In this document: positions 42,585 through 52,698 of the stretch, piece by piece
How the letters are laid out: the number at the start of each line of letters is the position of its first letter
How positions within the stretch are numbered: position 1 is the stretch's first letter
Origin: an uncultured Opitutales bacterium
GTDB lineage: Bacteria > Verrucomicrobiota > Verrucomicrobiia > Opitutales > UBA953
Assembly: GCA_934675585.1 (NCBI GenBank)
Contig: CAKUQY010000001.1
Coordinates: 102,670-166,669 of the forward strand
Length of the DNA stretch: 64,000 nt
Direction of reading: 5' to 3'
Position numbers and translations under genes: made by a program
Notes under the pieces: model-generated
The model's database searches: none
The model's input: only the letters and a program-made list of their open reading frames with translations
Told to the model about the DNA's origin: nothing

Positions 42585-43091
42585 AATTTAAAATAAGTTT
42601 ATTTGCTCATTATATTATTCTCGCGCGTGTTTAACAAATTTAAAATCGCGGGAACATTGGCGGGAACGCATTTTTCAACTACAAATCAACGCTAATTTAA
42701 CGCGAATCATTTTTCGAGCGAAGAACTCGGCGGCTTAACCGCCGACGCTTTGGCGCTTGGTTCTTCGGGCGAGAAATTTCAAAGCCAAGCACGCCGCGGG
42801 AACGCGCGCTTTTTGCGAAGCGCTCTCGAGATTTTTCCATCGTTCCCGCGTACCCGCCAACAACAAAAAAAGAAAAAAGAGAGCACCTACTCGCTACGCT
42901 CGTTAGAGAATTAGAAGAGAGTTTAAAGTTTATAGTTGAGAATTGAGAGTTCCTATTTCAACCTATTTAACCTACGGTTTTTCAATCCCCATTCCCGAAT
43001 CCCGTTCCCGCGCGCCCCCAAAAATATTTGTGGTATTCGCGTTTCATTTGCGAAATCGGCGTTAAAATCAAGCGTTCCCGTGAGTTTTTAG
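42585..43091. repeat. Repeat-filled gap with composite dispersed repeat, copy B
   Basis: No gene is seen in ~500 bp. A 47-bp element bounded by GAAGAAC (42720-42726) and GTTCTTC (42760-42766) is nearly identical to copy A at 22463-22509, and both continue into GGGCGAGAAATTT. Then come GCGGGAACGCGCGC/TTTTTGCGAAGCGC (42796-42824) and, inverted relative to copy A, AGCACCTACTCGCTACGCTC (42883-42902). Polypurine and AATTGAGAGTT-type tracts fill the rest. Confidence 0.6.
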
Positions 43092-43835
43092 TTATTTTGC
43101 GTTTTCCGCGGTGATGATTTTTGCGAGCAGGGCAGCGTTTTTCGTTCCCGCCGTGCAGTCAAAATTATTTTTGTACCAATTTGAAAACTTGCCAAAGTTT
43201 GCAATTTTTTCGAGTTGTGTTTTTTGGTAAATCGCTAAAATTTGGTCTGAATTGAGTTTTGGATTTTTGATGAGCGCGTGCAAAAATTTTTGAATATTTT
43301 CGCTGTAAATAAATGAACGGTAAGCCAATTGGCGCTGATATTCAAAATCGAGCATTAACCATTCGCGCAGATTTTCATCGTCAAATTTTTCTTCAATTTT
43401 GTCGCGAGAACGCGTTTGCGCGGCGTTAGATTTTGTAATTTTATTTACGCGTTCCCGCGACAGATTTTCAAACACTTCATCGCCGAGATAGCAATTGACG
43501 ACGTCGCCGATAATTGAGCTCGCGGCGGGAACATTATTAAAAAAATGTTCAAAAAGCGTGTATTTTATTTTGCCCTCGATGGCTAAATAATCGCCGATAT
43601 TTTCGACGTTCCCGTTGTGCTCAATCAAAAAATCGACCAATTCTTCGGCATCAACTTCGCAGTTGAGCACCAGCGATTTTTGATTTTCTTTGGACAAATT
43701 TTTAAAACCCGTTCCCGCAACATTCGGAAAACTTTCCGTTTTGAAAATTGCTGCATTTGCCGTTCCCGTCGCCAAAAAAAGCGTTCCCGTAAAAATCAAA
43801 GTCGCGACGACCTTCAAAACGAATAAATATTTCAT
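43092..43835 (-). CDS. Exported protein of unknown function
   Basis: A 247-residue protein with a clear signal peptide (MKYLFVLKVVATLIFTGTLF, cleavage likely after ATGTANA). The mature part is helical and charged; I see no family motif. Two Cys are present (NCEVDAEE and KNNFDCTAGTK). The start at 43835 is preferred over an in-frame TTG at 43859 because a promoter (TTGCAA-N17-TAAATT) places the -10 seven bases before ATG 43835. Function unknown. Confidence 0.65.
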   Translation of the reverse strand: MKYLFVLKVVATLIFTGTLFLATGTANAAIFKTESFPNVAGTGFKNLSKENQKSLVLNCEVDAEELVDFLIEHNGNVENIGDYLAIEGKIKYTLFEHFFNNVPAASSIIGDVVNCYLGDEVFENLSRERVNKITKSNAAQTRSRDKIEEKFDDENLREWLMLDFEYQRQLAYRSFIYSENIQKFLHALIKNPKLNSDQILAIYQKTQLEKIANFGKFSNWYKNNFDCTAGTKNAALLAKIITAENAK

Positions 43836-43842
43836 CTTTATA

Positions 43843-43871
43843 AATTTATTTAAAAACAATTATTTTTGCAA
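43843..43871 (-). promoter_or_regulatory. Leaderless promoter of the exported protein
   Basis: On the minus strand: TTGCAA (43871-43866), 17-nt spacer, TAAATT (43848-43843), seven bases, then ATG at 43835. Confidence 0.55.
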
Positions 43872-43922
43872 ACTTAAAATAAAAACCTTGTTTTCCGTTC
43901 CCGCCACGCGATTTTTATTAAA

Positions 43923-43951
43923 TTGACAATTTTCTTTATTTTGCTTATATT
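43923..43951 (+). promoter_or_regulatory. Consensus promoter of the RHS gene
   Basis: TTGACA (43923-43928), 17-nt spacer, TATATT (43946-43951). The predicted leader is ~55 nt and includes GGAGAG (43996-44001), a Shine-Dalgarno sequence about 11 bases before the ATG at 44013. This contrasts with the leaderless promoters of nearby housekeeping genes. Confidence 0.75.
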
Positions 43952-44012
43952 CGTTCCAGAGTTTGCGGAGAATTTCCTGTTTTTTTTACCCCCTTGGAGA
44001 GTTGTTGCTTAA

Positions 44013-47000
44013 ATGAAAAGAAAATCCGTTTCGTTGTCTTACCGTTCCGTTTCGCTGTCGCCGAATCGCCGCCAGTCCGATCGCTCGGCGACCAGGTCTT
44101 CATTGCCGGACATCAGCGGTTATGATGGGCGTTATGGTTTTTCGTGTTCGTGGACTTGGAAACACATAATTGACGCGCCCGAAAATTGGGACGGCAAGCC
44201 GATTTCGGTTTCATTTTCAGTTTCGGCGGATGACAATGCGACTTTATCGGTCGGCGGCACATCGATTTCGTCGTCTTACAGCCGCGATGTTGGCGGACCC
44301 GTTCCCGCATCGGGAATGGCGCTTTTGAATCCGGGCATTTACGAAGTTTCGCTGTCTTATTTAAACATTGATTATAAACCGCCGTCGGGTAACGTTGCGT
44401 CTTTGAGCTGGTCTGTTTCTTCGGGTCGTGCGGGAACGCTGATTCCCGAGAAAAACGATCCACCTCCGCCATCACTCTGCGATTGCGACGATTCTGACAA
44501 AGGCGGCTCGGAGCCGACGGTTCAGTCTGCGCGTTCCCGCGTTTTTTCGGCGTTTTCGGGAGCGCATTCTTCCGCGGGCCGCAACGCGCGGCTGTCGGTC
44601 GATGCCGACTGTTTTTGTTGGCAAAGCGATTTCGGGAAATTCCGCGGTTTGGGCGGAATCGCTTCGGGGCGGCTTGAAATTTTGGCGTACGCGTTTTCGG
44701 AAACTTTGGCAAGTCCCGATTTTCTGGAATTTCGTCATCCGCTGAATTCCTGGCTTGTGTTTCCGAATGAAGGAATTTCGGCGGGAACGCAACTGAAAGT
44801 TTTTACGGGTGGCGCTTACACTTCTTGGGTTTGCGACGGGAACGGCAACCAATTTTTCCCGATCGGAACGTCCTCGAAAGTTTCGGAAATTTTGCGCTGG
44901 GCGACGGCGGAAAAAACGTCCTTGGAACTTGTTTTTCCCGACAAAAGCGTCATTAAATTTTCGGCGGAAGACGGTGAAATTCTGTCTTACAAAACGCCTC
45001 GCGGCAGGCTGTGGACGGCTTCGGAACTGGCTTCGTTTCTTGAAATTCTTCGCGACGAGAACGGCGTTTTGCGTCAGATTTGGAATTTTTGGGACGGTTT
45101 GGCAGCTGTCGAAAACATTTCGGCTTCGGGCTATGAAATCGCTTTTTACCTGCCGAATCAGGTCGGCGAAAAAATTGCGGAAACAGGACTTTATTCCGTG
45201 TCGGGAACGGCTTTCAAGCGTTTTATTGTCTCGCTTTCGTCGTCGGGAAAACTGACGATTGCCGAGCAGGATTCCCGCGCTGGCGCGCAGGCGTTCCCGC
45301 GTTCCGTTTGGTTTGAAAACGGTGCTTGGAATTCTTCGATCGGCGACGGGAACGAGGAAATTTTCACCCGTCGGCAAAAAACGACGCTTGACGGGAACCG
45401 TTTTCGGATTGTCACAACGGTTTCGCGCGCTTTGGAAAGCGTTCCCGCGTCGCTTGTCGCCGAAGAATTCGAATACGACGAGGCGCTGGGGAATCTTTGC
45501 CTTTCGCGAACGGAAGCTTACGAAAGCGCGCTTGCGGCAACGACTCTTTTTGATTACGACGACGCGGGGCGGGAAATTAAGGAAACGCGTCCGGACGGCA
45601 GTGTTTTCGAGACGACTTACGATATTCAGGGGCGCGTTTCTGTTCGCTACGAGCCGTTCGCGGGCGCGCGCAACAAAACGACTTATTTTCACTACGTTTC
45701 CGATGAAAACAACGTTTCGGATTTAAGTTATACGGAAACGCGGATTTCCCGCATGTCGGGTCCGGTGAATTTTTCGCGCACGGATTTTTCGCGGGAAACG
45801 TTTTCGGATTACGAGCGCGAAGAACGCCGCACGGGCGGGATCGGTTTTGAGGGAACGCGTTTGGAAGTCACGGAAACTTGGCTTGGCACCTGCGCGAACG
45901 AGTTTGCGCGCGGCCGCGTCAAAATGGTTCAGGCGCAAACCGGTGTTCAGACGCATTACGATTACGCGGGAACGACTTTGCACGGCGCGCTTTACAAGAT
46001 TACCGAGGAAACGCGCGTCGCGGGAACGGCGGTCAATGGTAAATCGTCGCGCCGCGTGAGCTACGTCAGCACCGACGGGAACACGGTTTTCGAGGAAAAA
46101 TTCGTTCTCGACAATGCGGGAACCTGGCAAAAAATTTCCGAATTTTCGGCGGAGTTTGACGCGTTTAACAACGAATCGAAACGCACGCGCGGGAACGGTC
46201 GCGTTTTTCAGCGGGAAACGATGTGCTGCGGTCCGCTTTGGGAAATCGACGAAGACGGCGTGCGCACGGATTACGTTTACAGTTCCGCCCGTCTATTGAC
46301 TGAAAAAACGCGCGCGCTCACGGCGCAGAATCCCGAACGCTGCACGATTTACGAACACGACGCGCGCGGGAACGTCGTTCACGAAACGCTGAAATTGAAC
46401 AGCGTCGATTTCAGTGAAAAAACCACGGCGTTTGATTTGCTCGGTCGCAAAATTTCAGAAACGGACGCGCTGGGGCGGACGACACTTTTTTCTTATTCGC
46501 AATCGAATGCTTCGACGACGGAAACGCAAACGCTGCCCGACGGCGCAACGCGGATTACGACGACGCACGCCGACGGCACGGTGCTTTCTGAGTCGGGAAC
46601 GTCGCGCCGCGCGGTCGCGTCGCAGATCGATTTTGTTTCCGACGGCATGCGTTTGACGCGCCGCATCGCGGGAACGACGAACAATGCGGGCGTGCTTTCG
46701 CGCGAAATCAGAAATGGTTTCGGCGAAATTATCCGCGAAACGAAACAGAATATTTCGGGCGCGTTTGTCGCGACGGAAAGCGTTTACAATGCGCGCAGTC
46801 TGCCAATTCGGCGCGTTGCGGGAACAGCCGCACCCGAACTTTTCGAATACGACGATTTTGGAAACGAAATAAAATACACGCTCGCGCTCGCGCAAACGCC
46901 GAACCCGCAAAATTCGCGTGTGCGGGAACGCTCGACGTTTTTTGAAAACCGCGACGACGGCGTTTATCGCGTGATTACTGAAACGACTTACAACGCAGCG

Positions 47001-49607
47001 GGAACGCCGCTCGTGCGCTCGACGGCGACGCTCGTTTCCGAAAGCGCCGTTTTTGAAAACAAAACCGTCGAAACCGATATTCGCGGGAACGCGACGGTGC
47101 GTCAAACGGAATTCGGCGAGCCGGGCGAACGCCTGCAAAAAACACAAATTGCGGGAACGACAAACATCGCGCAATCGCGCACGCTTGACGGCTTCACGGT
47201 TTCGCAAACAGATCACGCGGGAACGCTCACGCAATTTGCAAGAACTTTTAAAACCGGCGCAAATGCGGGCGTTGTTTTGACGACGACCGACGGTCGCGGG
47301 AACGCTGCAAGCGTCGAGCAAAACGTGCTCGGGCAGACTTTGAAAACAACCGATGCGGCGGGCAATGTTTTGACGACGGTTTACGACGCGGCGGGCAGAG
47401 TTTCGCAAATCACCGACGCGCTCGGTAAAACGCGCTGTTTCGCTTACGATTCTCACGGGAACGCCGTTGCGGAATTCGGCACGGGAACGCAAGCGGTGGC
47501 GCGCGTTTTCGACGATGCGAACAATCTCGTTTCGCAAAAACTTTTCCGCGTTCCCGGCGAAACGATTGAAACGGATCCGCGTACGCGCGCCGACGGCGAC
47601 GAAACCCGCTGGGAATATCACGCGGCGATAGGGCTGCTTTTGAAAAAGATTTATCCTGACGGGAACGAGTTGAATTACAATTACGATTCGCAAAACCGTC
47701 TTGCGGGAACGGTTTATTCGCGGGAAGTTTCCGCGGGAACGCCGCTTACGGTTTCGCGCGCCTACAACGAAAAAACGGGCGAACTGACGCAAATTGCCTA
47801 CAACGACGGCACAAGCGAAGAAAACTTCGTTTATAATTTCTTGGGGCAATTGACGCAAATTTCCGATGCTTCGGGAACGCGTGAAATCGTTTACAACGCT
47901 TACGGCGAGACGGAAAGCGAAACGCTTACGGGCGACAATCGAACGCACGCTGTCGCGGAACTACGCGACGCTTTCGGGCGAGGCATCGGCTATACTTATT
48001 CCAAGGCGGGCTCGCTCCAGCAAACGACGAATATCGTTTACGACGAGGGAACGGGACGCATCTCGAACGCAGGATTTCTCCACGGCGGGAACGCGAAAAA
48101 CTTTGGGTTCGGCTATTTGCCGGGAACAAATTTGATCGAGAACATAACGATGCCGAACAATATGAGTTTGACTCAGGGCTACGAGGCAAATCGCGATTTG
48201 GTCGCTTCAATGCAGTATAAACGAAACACGACGAGTGTCGTCGAACGGCATTACACTTATGATGAACTCGGTCGCCCGGCGACACGTCAAACTGCGCGCA
48301 ACGGCGAAGTTTATACCGATTCGTTTGCTTACAATTCGCGTTCGGAACTGACAGAAGCGACAATTCACGGCAGGAATTATACTTACAGTTACGACAATAT
48401 CGGCAATCGTAAGGAGTTTTATGAAACGGGCTGGACTTTTGATTACGAAACCAACGCGCAAAACCAATACACGCGTATTGTTAAACAATTGGAAAATAAT
48501 GAGTTCGTTCCCGAATACGATGCTGACGGGAACGCAACGCTGATCAAAACAGAAGCGGACACGTGGCGAATCACTTACAACGGCGCGAATCGTCCCGTGC
48601 GTTTTGAAAATGAGGGAACGAATACCGTTGTTGAAATGGGCTACGATTATCTCGGTCGCCGCTTTTTCAAGAAAGTGACGGTTTCGGGAACGGTAACGTT
48701 GCACCAGCGTTACATTTATCGCGGCTTTTTGCAGATTGCGGCGGTTGATTTAACTCGTGGCGGGCATCCCGCGCTTTGGTTTGTAACCTGGGATCCGACG
48801 CAACAGACGGGAACGCGTCCGCTTGCGATTCAGAAAAACGGTTCTTGGTTTGCTTACGGTTGGGATATTACAAAAAACGTTTGCGAAGTTTTCGGTCCTT
48901 CGGGCTACATTCGCGAAAGTTATTCTTACACGCCGTTTGGCAAAATTTATTCCACCGGCGATGTTAACCAACCATTCCGCTGGTCGTCAGAATATTATGA
49001 CGCGGAATTAGATTTGATCTATTACAATTACCGCCATTATTCTCCTACGCTCGGCCGCTGGCTTTCCCGCGATCCAATCGAAGAACAAGGCGGTTTGAAT
49101 TTGTATGCGTTTTGTAAGAATAATTCTGTTAGTCAGTGGGATAATTTAGGTAATGTTGTTCCGATTGCAGTTGGTGGAGTAATAATTCCAATTAGCGCAA
49201 TTGAAGCAGCAGCATTAGCAATGGGCTTAGGCATTTCAGCATGTCTTGAAAATATTACTTGCAGAGAACTTGCATTAGCTTATATGAAAGAAGCAATAGA
49301 TGCGATTGCGGTTCAATTAAAAATTTCACTTTGTGAAGCTGCATATTGGGAATACAAGTCTCCAAATTGTGCAAAGTGTACACAAAATACAACATTGACA
49401 CATAATACTTTTAATTGTGCATGTTGGGGACATGTTTATTTTTGGAGAAAGTCTTATATAAAAATGAAGTGTGATTATTTTTTATTAGGAAGTATAAGAA
49501 AAGGATCTAAAATTGCAGAAGACGGGCATTTAAAAGAACTTAAAAATGTCGAAAATGCTATGAATAAGTGTTGCAATAAAATATGTTGTGATGAGAAAAA
49601 TACCTGA
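44013..49607 (+). CDS. Full-length RHS repeat toxin protein
   Basis: A 1864-residue polymorphic-toxin carrier. The N-terminal ~160 residues look like a beta-sandwich (FSVSADDNATLSVGG), followed by a Pro-rich DPPPPSLCDCDD linker. RHS/YD repeats (YDxxGRxxxxxxxxG type, e.g. FDYDDAGREIKETRPDGS) fill ~480-1690 and would form the hollow cocoon. The core ends at DPIEEQGGLNLYAFCKNN (~1687-1704). The last ~155 residues are a unique C-terminal domain with a hydrophobic helix and eleven or so cysteines (e.g. CCNKICC); its activity is unknown. I see no signal peptide. The core is dense in GGGAACG; the C-terminal domain is AT-rich and lacks it. The stop overlaps the next gene. Confidence 0.9.
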   Translation: MKRKSVSLSYRSVSLSPNRRQSDRSATRSSLPDISGYDGRYGFSCSWTWKHIIDAPENWDGKPISVSFSVSADDNATLSVGGTSISSSYSRDVGGPVPASGMALLNPGIYEVSLSYLNIDYKPPSGNVASLSWSVSSGRAGTLIPEKNDPPPPSLCDCDDSDKGGSEPTVQSARSRVFSAFSGAHSSAGRNARLSVDADCFCWQSDFGKFRGLGGIASGRLEILAYAFSETLASPDFLEFRHPLNSWLVFPNEGISAGTQLKVFTGGAYTSWVCDGNGNQFFPIGTSSKVSEILRWATAEKTSLELVFPDKSVIKFSAEDGEILSYKTPRGRLWTASELASFLEILRDENGVLRQIWNFWDGLAAVENISASGYEIAFYLPNQVGEKIAETGLYSVSGTAFKRFIVSLSSSGKLTIAEQDSRAGAQAFPRSVWFENGAWNSSIGDGNEEIFTRRQKTTLDGNRFRIVTTVSRALESVPASLVAEEFEYDEALGNLCLSRTEAYESALAATTLFDYDDAGREIKETRPDGSVFETTYDIQGRVSVRYEPFAGARNKTTYFHYVSDENNVSDLSYTETRISRMSGPVNFSRTDFSRETFSDYEREERRTGGIGFEGTRLEVTETWLGTCANEFARGRVKMVQAQTGVQTHYDYAGTTLHGALYKITEETRVAGTAVNGKSSRRVSYVSTDGNTVFEEKFVLDNAGTWQKISEFSAEFDAFNNESKRTRGNGRVFQRETMCCGPLWEIDEDGVRTDYVYSSARLLTEKTRALTAQNPERCTIYEHDARGNVVHETLKLNSVDFSEKTTAFDLLGRKISETDALGRTTLFSYSQSNASTTETQTLPDGATRITTTHADGTVLSESGTSRRAVASQIDFVSDGMRLTRRIAGTTNNAGVLSREIRNGFGEIIRETKQNISGAFVATESVYNARSLPIRRVAGTAAPELFEYDDFGNEIKYTLALAQTPNPQNSRVRERSTFFENRDDGVYRVITETTYNAAGTPLVRSTATLVSESAVFENKTVETDIRGNATVRQTEFGEPGERLQKTQIAGTTNIAQSRTLDGFTVSQTDHAGTLTQFARTFKTGANAGVVLTTTDGRGNAASVEQNVLGQTLKTTDAAGNVLTTVYDAAGRVSQITDALGKTRCFAYDSHGNAVAEFGTGTQAVARVFDDANNLVSQKLFRVPGETIETDPRTRADGDETRWEYHAAIGLLLKKIYPDGNELNYNYDSQNRLAGTVYSREVSAGTPLTVSRAYNEKTGELTQIAYNDGTSEENFVYNFLGQLTQISDASGTREIVYNAYGETESETLTGDNRTHAVAELRDAFGRGIGYTYSKAGSLQQTTNIVYDEGTGRISNAGFLHGGNAKNFGFGYLPGTNLIENITMPNNMSLTQGYEANRDLVASMQYKRNTTSVVERHYTYDELGRPATRQTARNGEVYTDSFAYNSRSELTEATIHGRNYTYSYDNIGNRKEFYETGWTFDYETNAQNQYTRIVKQLENNEFVPEYDADGNATLIKTEADTWRITYNGANRPVRFENEGTNTVVEMGYDYLGRRFFKKVTVSGTVTLHQRYIYRGFLQIAAVDLTRGGHPALWFVTWDPTQQTGTRPLAIQKNGSWFAYGWDITKNVCEVFGPSGYIRESYSYTPFGKIYSTGDVNQPFRWSSEYYDAELDLIYYNYRHYSPTLGRWLSRDPIEEQGGLNLYAFCKNNSVSQWDNLGNVVPIAVGGVIIPISAIEAAALAMGLGISACLENITCRELALAYMKEAIDAIAVQLKISLCEAAYWEYKSPNCAKCTQNTTLTHNTFNCACWGHVYFWRKSYIKMKCDYFLLGSIRKGSKIAEDGHLKELKNVENAMNKCCNKICCDEKNT

Positions 49608-50052
49608 AATTAGCAGTTTGCTGGGTTATTCTGATTGCGGCAAATTAGATCTTGATGCGCTTGTGTCCGTCAGAATTTTTGGCGGGAAAACCGTAGAACA
49701 GGCGTTTGAGTATATTTGTTCGGGGAAAGAATGCGATTATGTTTTTTTGGAATCTTTTCATTTTATGAACAGCAATGCTTTTTGGTTTTATTTTCCAATT
49801 TTTAAAAAATATTTACTTTGGGATACGCAAAAAAATAAAGAAGTCGATATCATTGTTATAAAAGCCTCGATTCAGTTTTTATTAAAGCAAAAATCGGAAA
49901 TTTTTTCACATTTGACCGAAGTTATTGCGTTAATTAAAATTTTGGAAAAATTGATCCCGATGATTAAAATCGAATATTCGTTTGAAATCGCAACAATAAA
50001 AGAAATAAAGTTTAACATAGAATATTTAAAAAAATATTTGTCTAATTTTTGA
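49591..50052 (+). CDS. Putative immunity protein of the full-length RHS toxin
   Basis: A 153-residue protein (MRKIPEISSLLGYSDCGKLD) overlapping the RHS stop by 17 bases; an in-frame GTG at 49588 is an alternative start. It is AT-rich, without signal peptide, with a helical C-terminal half (HLTEVIALIKILEKLIPMIK). No family recognised. Position and coupling make it the expected cognate immunity protein, probably cytoplasmic. Confidence 0.6.
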   Translation: MRKIPEISSLLGYSDCGKLDLDALVSVRIFGGKTVEQAFEYICSGKECDYVFLESFHFMNSNAFWFYFPIFKKYLLWDTQKNKEVDIIVIKASIQFLLKQKSEIFSHLTEVIALIKILEKLIPMIKIEYSFEIATIKEIKFNIEYLKKYLSNF

Positions 50053-50095
50053 ATTTACACAGCCGTCGGGAACGTATTTAATAAATTTTACATCA

Positions 50096-51583
50096 ATGCC
50101 GAACAATGTAATATCCCAGTATTTTAATGCGCATCGCGATTTGCTTTTGCGCGTGAAAAATACGGTCAACGGGAACGTGATTTCCCAATACGATTATACG
50201 AACGACGCGCTCGGTCGGCGTTCGTCGATGACGAAAAGCGGCTCGATGACGCGAGAGTTTGCCGAGCCGGAAACGCTGGATTACGCTTATAATTCGCGTT
50301 CGGAGCTGACGGGCGCGGTGTCAAGCGCCGATCCCGCCTACAATTACGCGTATGCTTTCGATAATATCGGTAATCGCGCAACGGCGAGCGCGGCGGGAAC
50401 GCAAACGAATTACGCGACGAACGCGCTTAATCAATATTCGGCGGTCGATGATTCCGTTCCCGCATACGATGCCGACGGGAACGTGATTTCGTTAAAAACC
50501 GCGACAGGAACGTGGCAGATTACTTACAACGGCGCGAATCGTCCCGTCACTTGGGTGAAATCGACAGGCGAGAAAATTTTTATGATGTACGATTCGCTCG
50601 GTCGGCGTTTTGAAAAGCGCGTTTTGAATGCTGCGGGAACGCGGATTTTGCGGGAACGCTATGTTTATGTAGGTTATAATTGCGTGCAGATTTTGAACGG
50701 CGACGACGGGAACGCGGTCGAGAAAGAATTCGTTTGGGACCCGACGGAGCCAACGGGAACGCGTCCGCTGACGTGGACTTTCGTGAAGCGGGGTTTGAAT
50801 TTGTTTTACGCGCACGACGGGAACAAAAACGTTTCGGAGGTTTTCTTTTTGGCGCTTCAAAACGGCATTGCCGCGCACTACGAATATTCTCCGTTTGGCG
50901 CAATTACTTATACATCTAAAAACACGCCTTACACGATCGATTTGATTGCCGCGAATCCGTTCCGCTTCAGCTCAGAATTCTACGATCCCGAACTTGATTT
51001 GATCTATTACAACTATCGCCATTATTCTCCCGCACTCGGTCGCTGGCTTTCCCGCGACCCGATCGAAGAACAAGGCGGGCTGAATTTGTATGCGTTTTGC
51101 GGGAATAATACGTTGATAACGACAGACTACTTAGGCAACTTATTCGGCATTGATTTTGATTTTAACAATAGTTTGCAGATTGGAGGTTGTATTCCAATTC
51201 CTGTTGTGCCGCTAGTGTCAATTTGTTTTACAGGAGGCTATACTTTAACCATAGGCGAATGTTGTCAAAATTGTTCTAAAAAAAGAATGGTAGAAATAAG
51301 TGGAGATATTAGCATATATGTTTCCGTCGGGAAAATAGATCCGCTATCATTATCTTATACGAAAGGAAGCGTAATTGAAAAATTGCTTCCTTCTTGTCCT
51401 CAACAAACGGCAGGCATTAACGGAAGTTTATTTGTTGGGTTTAATGGAGGAGTTGTTAATGGTCAATGTAGTTATGATTTTGAAAAAGACGATTGGAGTT
51501 GTAGTGTTAACTTTCAAATTCGTTATCAAGTCAATGCATTTGGGGGAGGTTCTGTTAATTTTTACAAAATAAAGCTTGATTAA
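50096..51583 (+). CDS. Orphan RHS tip cassette 1 (core fragment plus toxin domain)
   Basis: 495 residues from the first ATG, but RHS homology in the same frame begins upstream at ~50051 (FTQPSGTYLINFTS), so the ATG is probably internal and the cassette silent. It covers the last ~340 residues of an RHS core, ending DPIEEQGGLNLYAFCGNN, and a different ~145-residue C-terminal domain: beta-rich, with GGCIPIPVVPLVSICFTGG and a CCQNC cluster. There is no promoter. Such cassettes are thought to be used by recombination onto the full-length gene. The first ~45 bases match those before cassette 3. Confidence 0.75.
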   Translation: MPNNVISQYFNAHRDLLLRVKNTVNGNVISQYDYTNDALGRRSSMTKSGSMTREFAEPETLDYAYNSRSELTGAVSSADPAYNYAYAFDNIGNRATASAAGTQTNYATNALNQYSAVDDSVPAYDADGNVISLKTATGTWQITYNGANRPVTWVKSTGEKIFMMYDSLGRRFEKRVLNAAGTRILRERYVYVGYNCVQILNGDDGNAVEKEFVWDPTEPTGTRPLTWTFVKRGLNLFYAHDGNKNVSEVFFLALQNGIAAHYEYSPFGAITYTSKNTPYTIDLIAANPFRFSSEFYDPELDLIYYNYRHYSPALGRWLSRDPIEEQGGLNLYAFCGNNTLITTDYLGNLFGIDFDFNNSLQIGGCIPIPVVPLVSICFTGGYTLTIGECCQNCSKKRMVEISGDISIYVSVGKIDPLSLSYTKGSVIEKLLPSCPQQTAGINGSLFVGFNGGVVNGQCSYDFEKDDWSCSVNFQIRYQVNAFGGGSVNFYKIKLD

Positions 51584-51586
51584 TAA

Positions 51587-51958
51587 ATGTCATTTTATAA
51601 AATAGTTTTATCCTTTTATAAGGAACAAATTCCTTTTGGTGTTACTGGAAGTATTTGTTTTTTTATTGCAATAGTTTTACGAGCAAAGTGCGACTCGTTG
51701 TTTATATTATGGTTTCTACTTCTTTTTGTTGCATTTTTTGTAGTTATTTTGGGAATCGTTAGATTTTATATTAAAATGAGAGATTTTTCTTTTAAATGCC
51801 CTAAATGTGCGGAGTCTGTAGCGATAAATCTTTGGCAATGGAAGTCTAATGAACTAAAAAAATGTAATAATTGTGGTCATGAGTTTAAAAAGGATTATGA
51901 GTTTGAATCTATGGGCGCCCCTCCGTCGCCAATTTATTATATAGGCGATGAAAAATAA
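51587..51958 (+). CDS. Putative immunity protein, membrane with zinc ribbon
   Basis: A 123-residue protein three bases after cassette 1. Two transmembrane segments (~20-36 and ~43-65, LFILWFLLLFVAFFVVILGI) are followed by a zinc-ribbon-like pair CPKCAESV...CNNCGHEF. Membrane placement fits protection against a toxin acting at the membrane or periplasm. Assignment is by position only. Confidence 0.5.
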   Translation: MSFYKIVLSFYKEQIPFGVTGSICFFIAIVLRAKCDSLFILWFLLLFVAFFVVILGIVRFYIKMRDFSFKCPKCAESVAINLWQWKSNELKKCNNCGHEFKKDYEFESMGAPPSPIYYIGDEK

Positions 51959-51984
51959 TTATCGATGTTGAAATAATTAAGACA

Positions 51985-52698
51985 ATGATAACAACGAATA
52001 TTAATTTCTATGTTCGAAAATCGCGTCCGCTGACGTGGACTTTCGTGAAGCGAGGTTTGAATTTGTTTTACGCGCACGACGGGAACAAGAACGCTTCGGA
52101 TGTTTTCTTTTTGGCACTTCAAAACGGCGTTGCGGCGCACTACGAATATTCTCCGTTTGGCGAAATTACTTATACATCTAAAAACACGCCTTACACGATT
52201 GATTTAATTGCCGCGAATCCGTTCCGCTTCAGCTCAGAATTCTACGATCCCGAACTTGATTTGATCTATTACAACTATCGCCATTATTCTCCCGCACTCG
52301 GTCGCTGGCTTTCCCGCGACCCAATCGAAGAACAAGGCGGACTGAATTTGTATGCGTTTTGTAAGAATAATGGGATTCAAAATACAGATTCTCGGGGGAA
52401 ATTTGCAATAGGCCTTGCAGGAATTTTTACTTATAAATGCATTATGGGTGCGTTAAGTTCTATGGCTTTTGATGCAACGTTTCAACTTGCAAAATGTAGT
52501 TATTATTCAATTACAGACAAATGCAAAGAAAATTGTTGTAAGATAAATTATTGTTCTTTAGCGATATCAGGAATTGTAGGGTGTTTTGCTCCATCTGCAT
52601 TTCCTATAGGGCAAATAACTCTCGCCGCTATAAAATCAGCTCTTGTTAAGTTTGGTGCGAGTAGCATTCTCAAATTTTTAGGACGATTAGGGTGTTAG
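51985..52698 (+). CDS. Orphan RHS tip cassette 2
   Basis: 237 residues; RHS homology begins abruptly at ~52020 (RPLTWTFVKRGLNLFYAHD), where sister copies carry a GGGAACG word just before. It ends in the core motif DPIEEQGGLNLYAFCKNN and a ~105-residue C-terminal domain that is hydrophobic and Cys-rich (FAIGLAGIFTYKCIMGALSS, CKENCCKINYC, AISGIVGCFAPSAFPIG), suggesting a membrane-inserting toxin. It has no plausible promoter and is probably a silent tip. The stop overlaps the next small gene. Confidence 0.7.
   Translation: MITTNINFYVRKSRPLTWTFVKRGLNLFYAHDGNKNASDVFFLALQNGVAAHYEYSPFGEITYTSKNTPYTIDLIAANPFRFSSEFYDPELDLIYYNYRHYSPALGRWLSRDPIEEQGGLNLYAFCKNNGIQNTDSRGKFAIGLAGIFTYKCIMGALSSMAFDATFQLAKCSYYSITDKCKENCCKINYCSLAISGIVGCFAPSAFPIGQITLAAIKSALVKFGASSILKFLGRLGC

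Noticed and set aside
42720..42780. 47-bp hairpin element considered as a tRNA-like gene
   Set aside because: It has two stems but no acceptor, D or T arm and no CCA; it is repeated between genes, fitting a dispersed repeat.
46455..47948. Minus-strand frame of 497 codons opposite the RHS gene
   Set aside because: Arg-rich, low-complexity shadow of GC-rich RHS codons; no motifs, no promoter, and the plus-strand RHS reading is certain.
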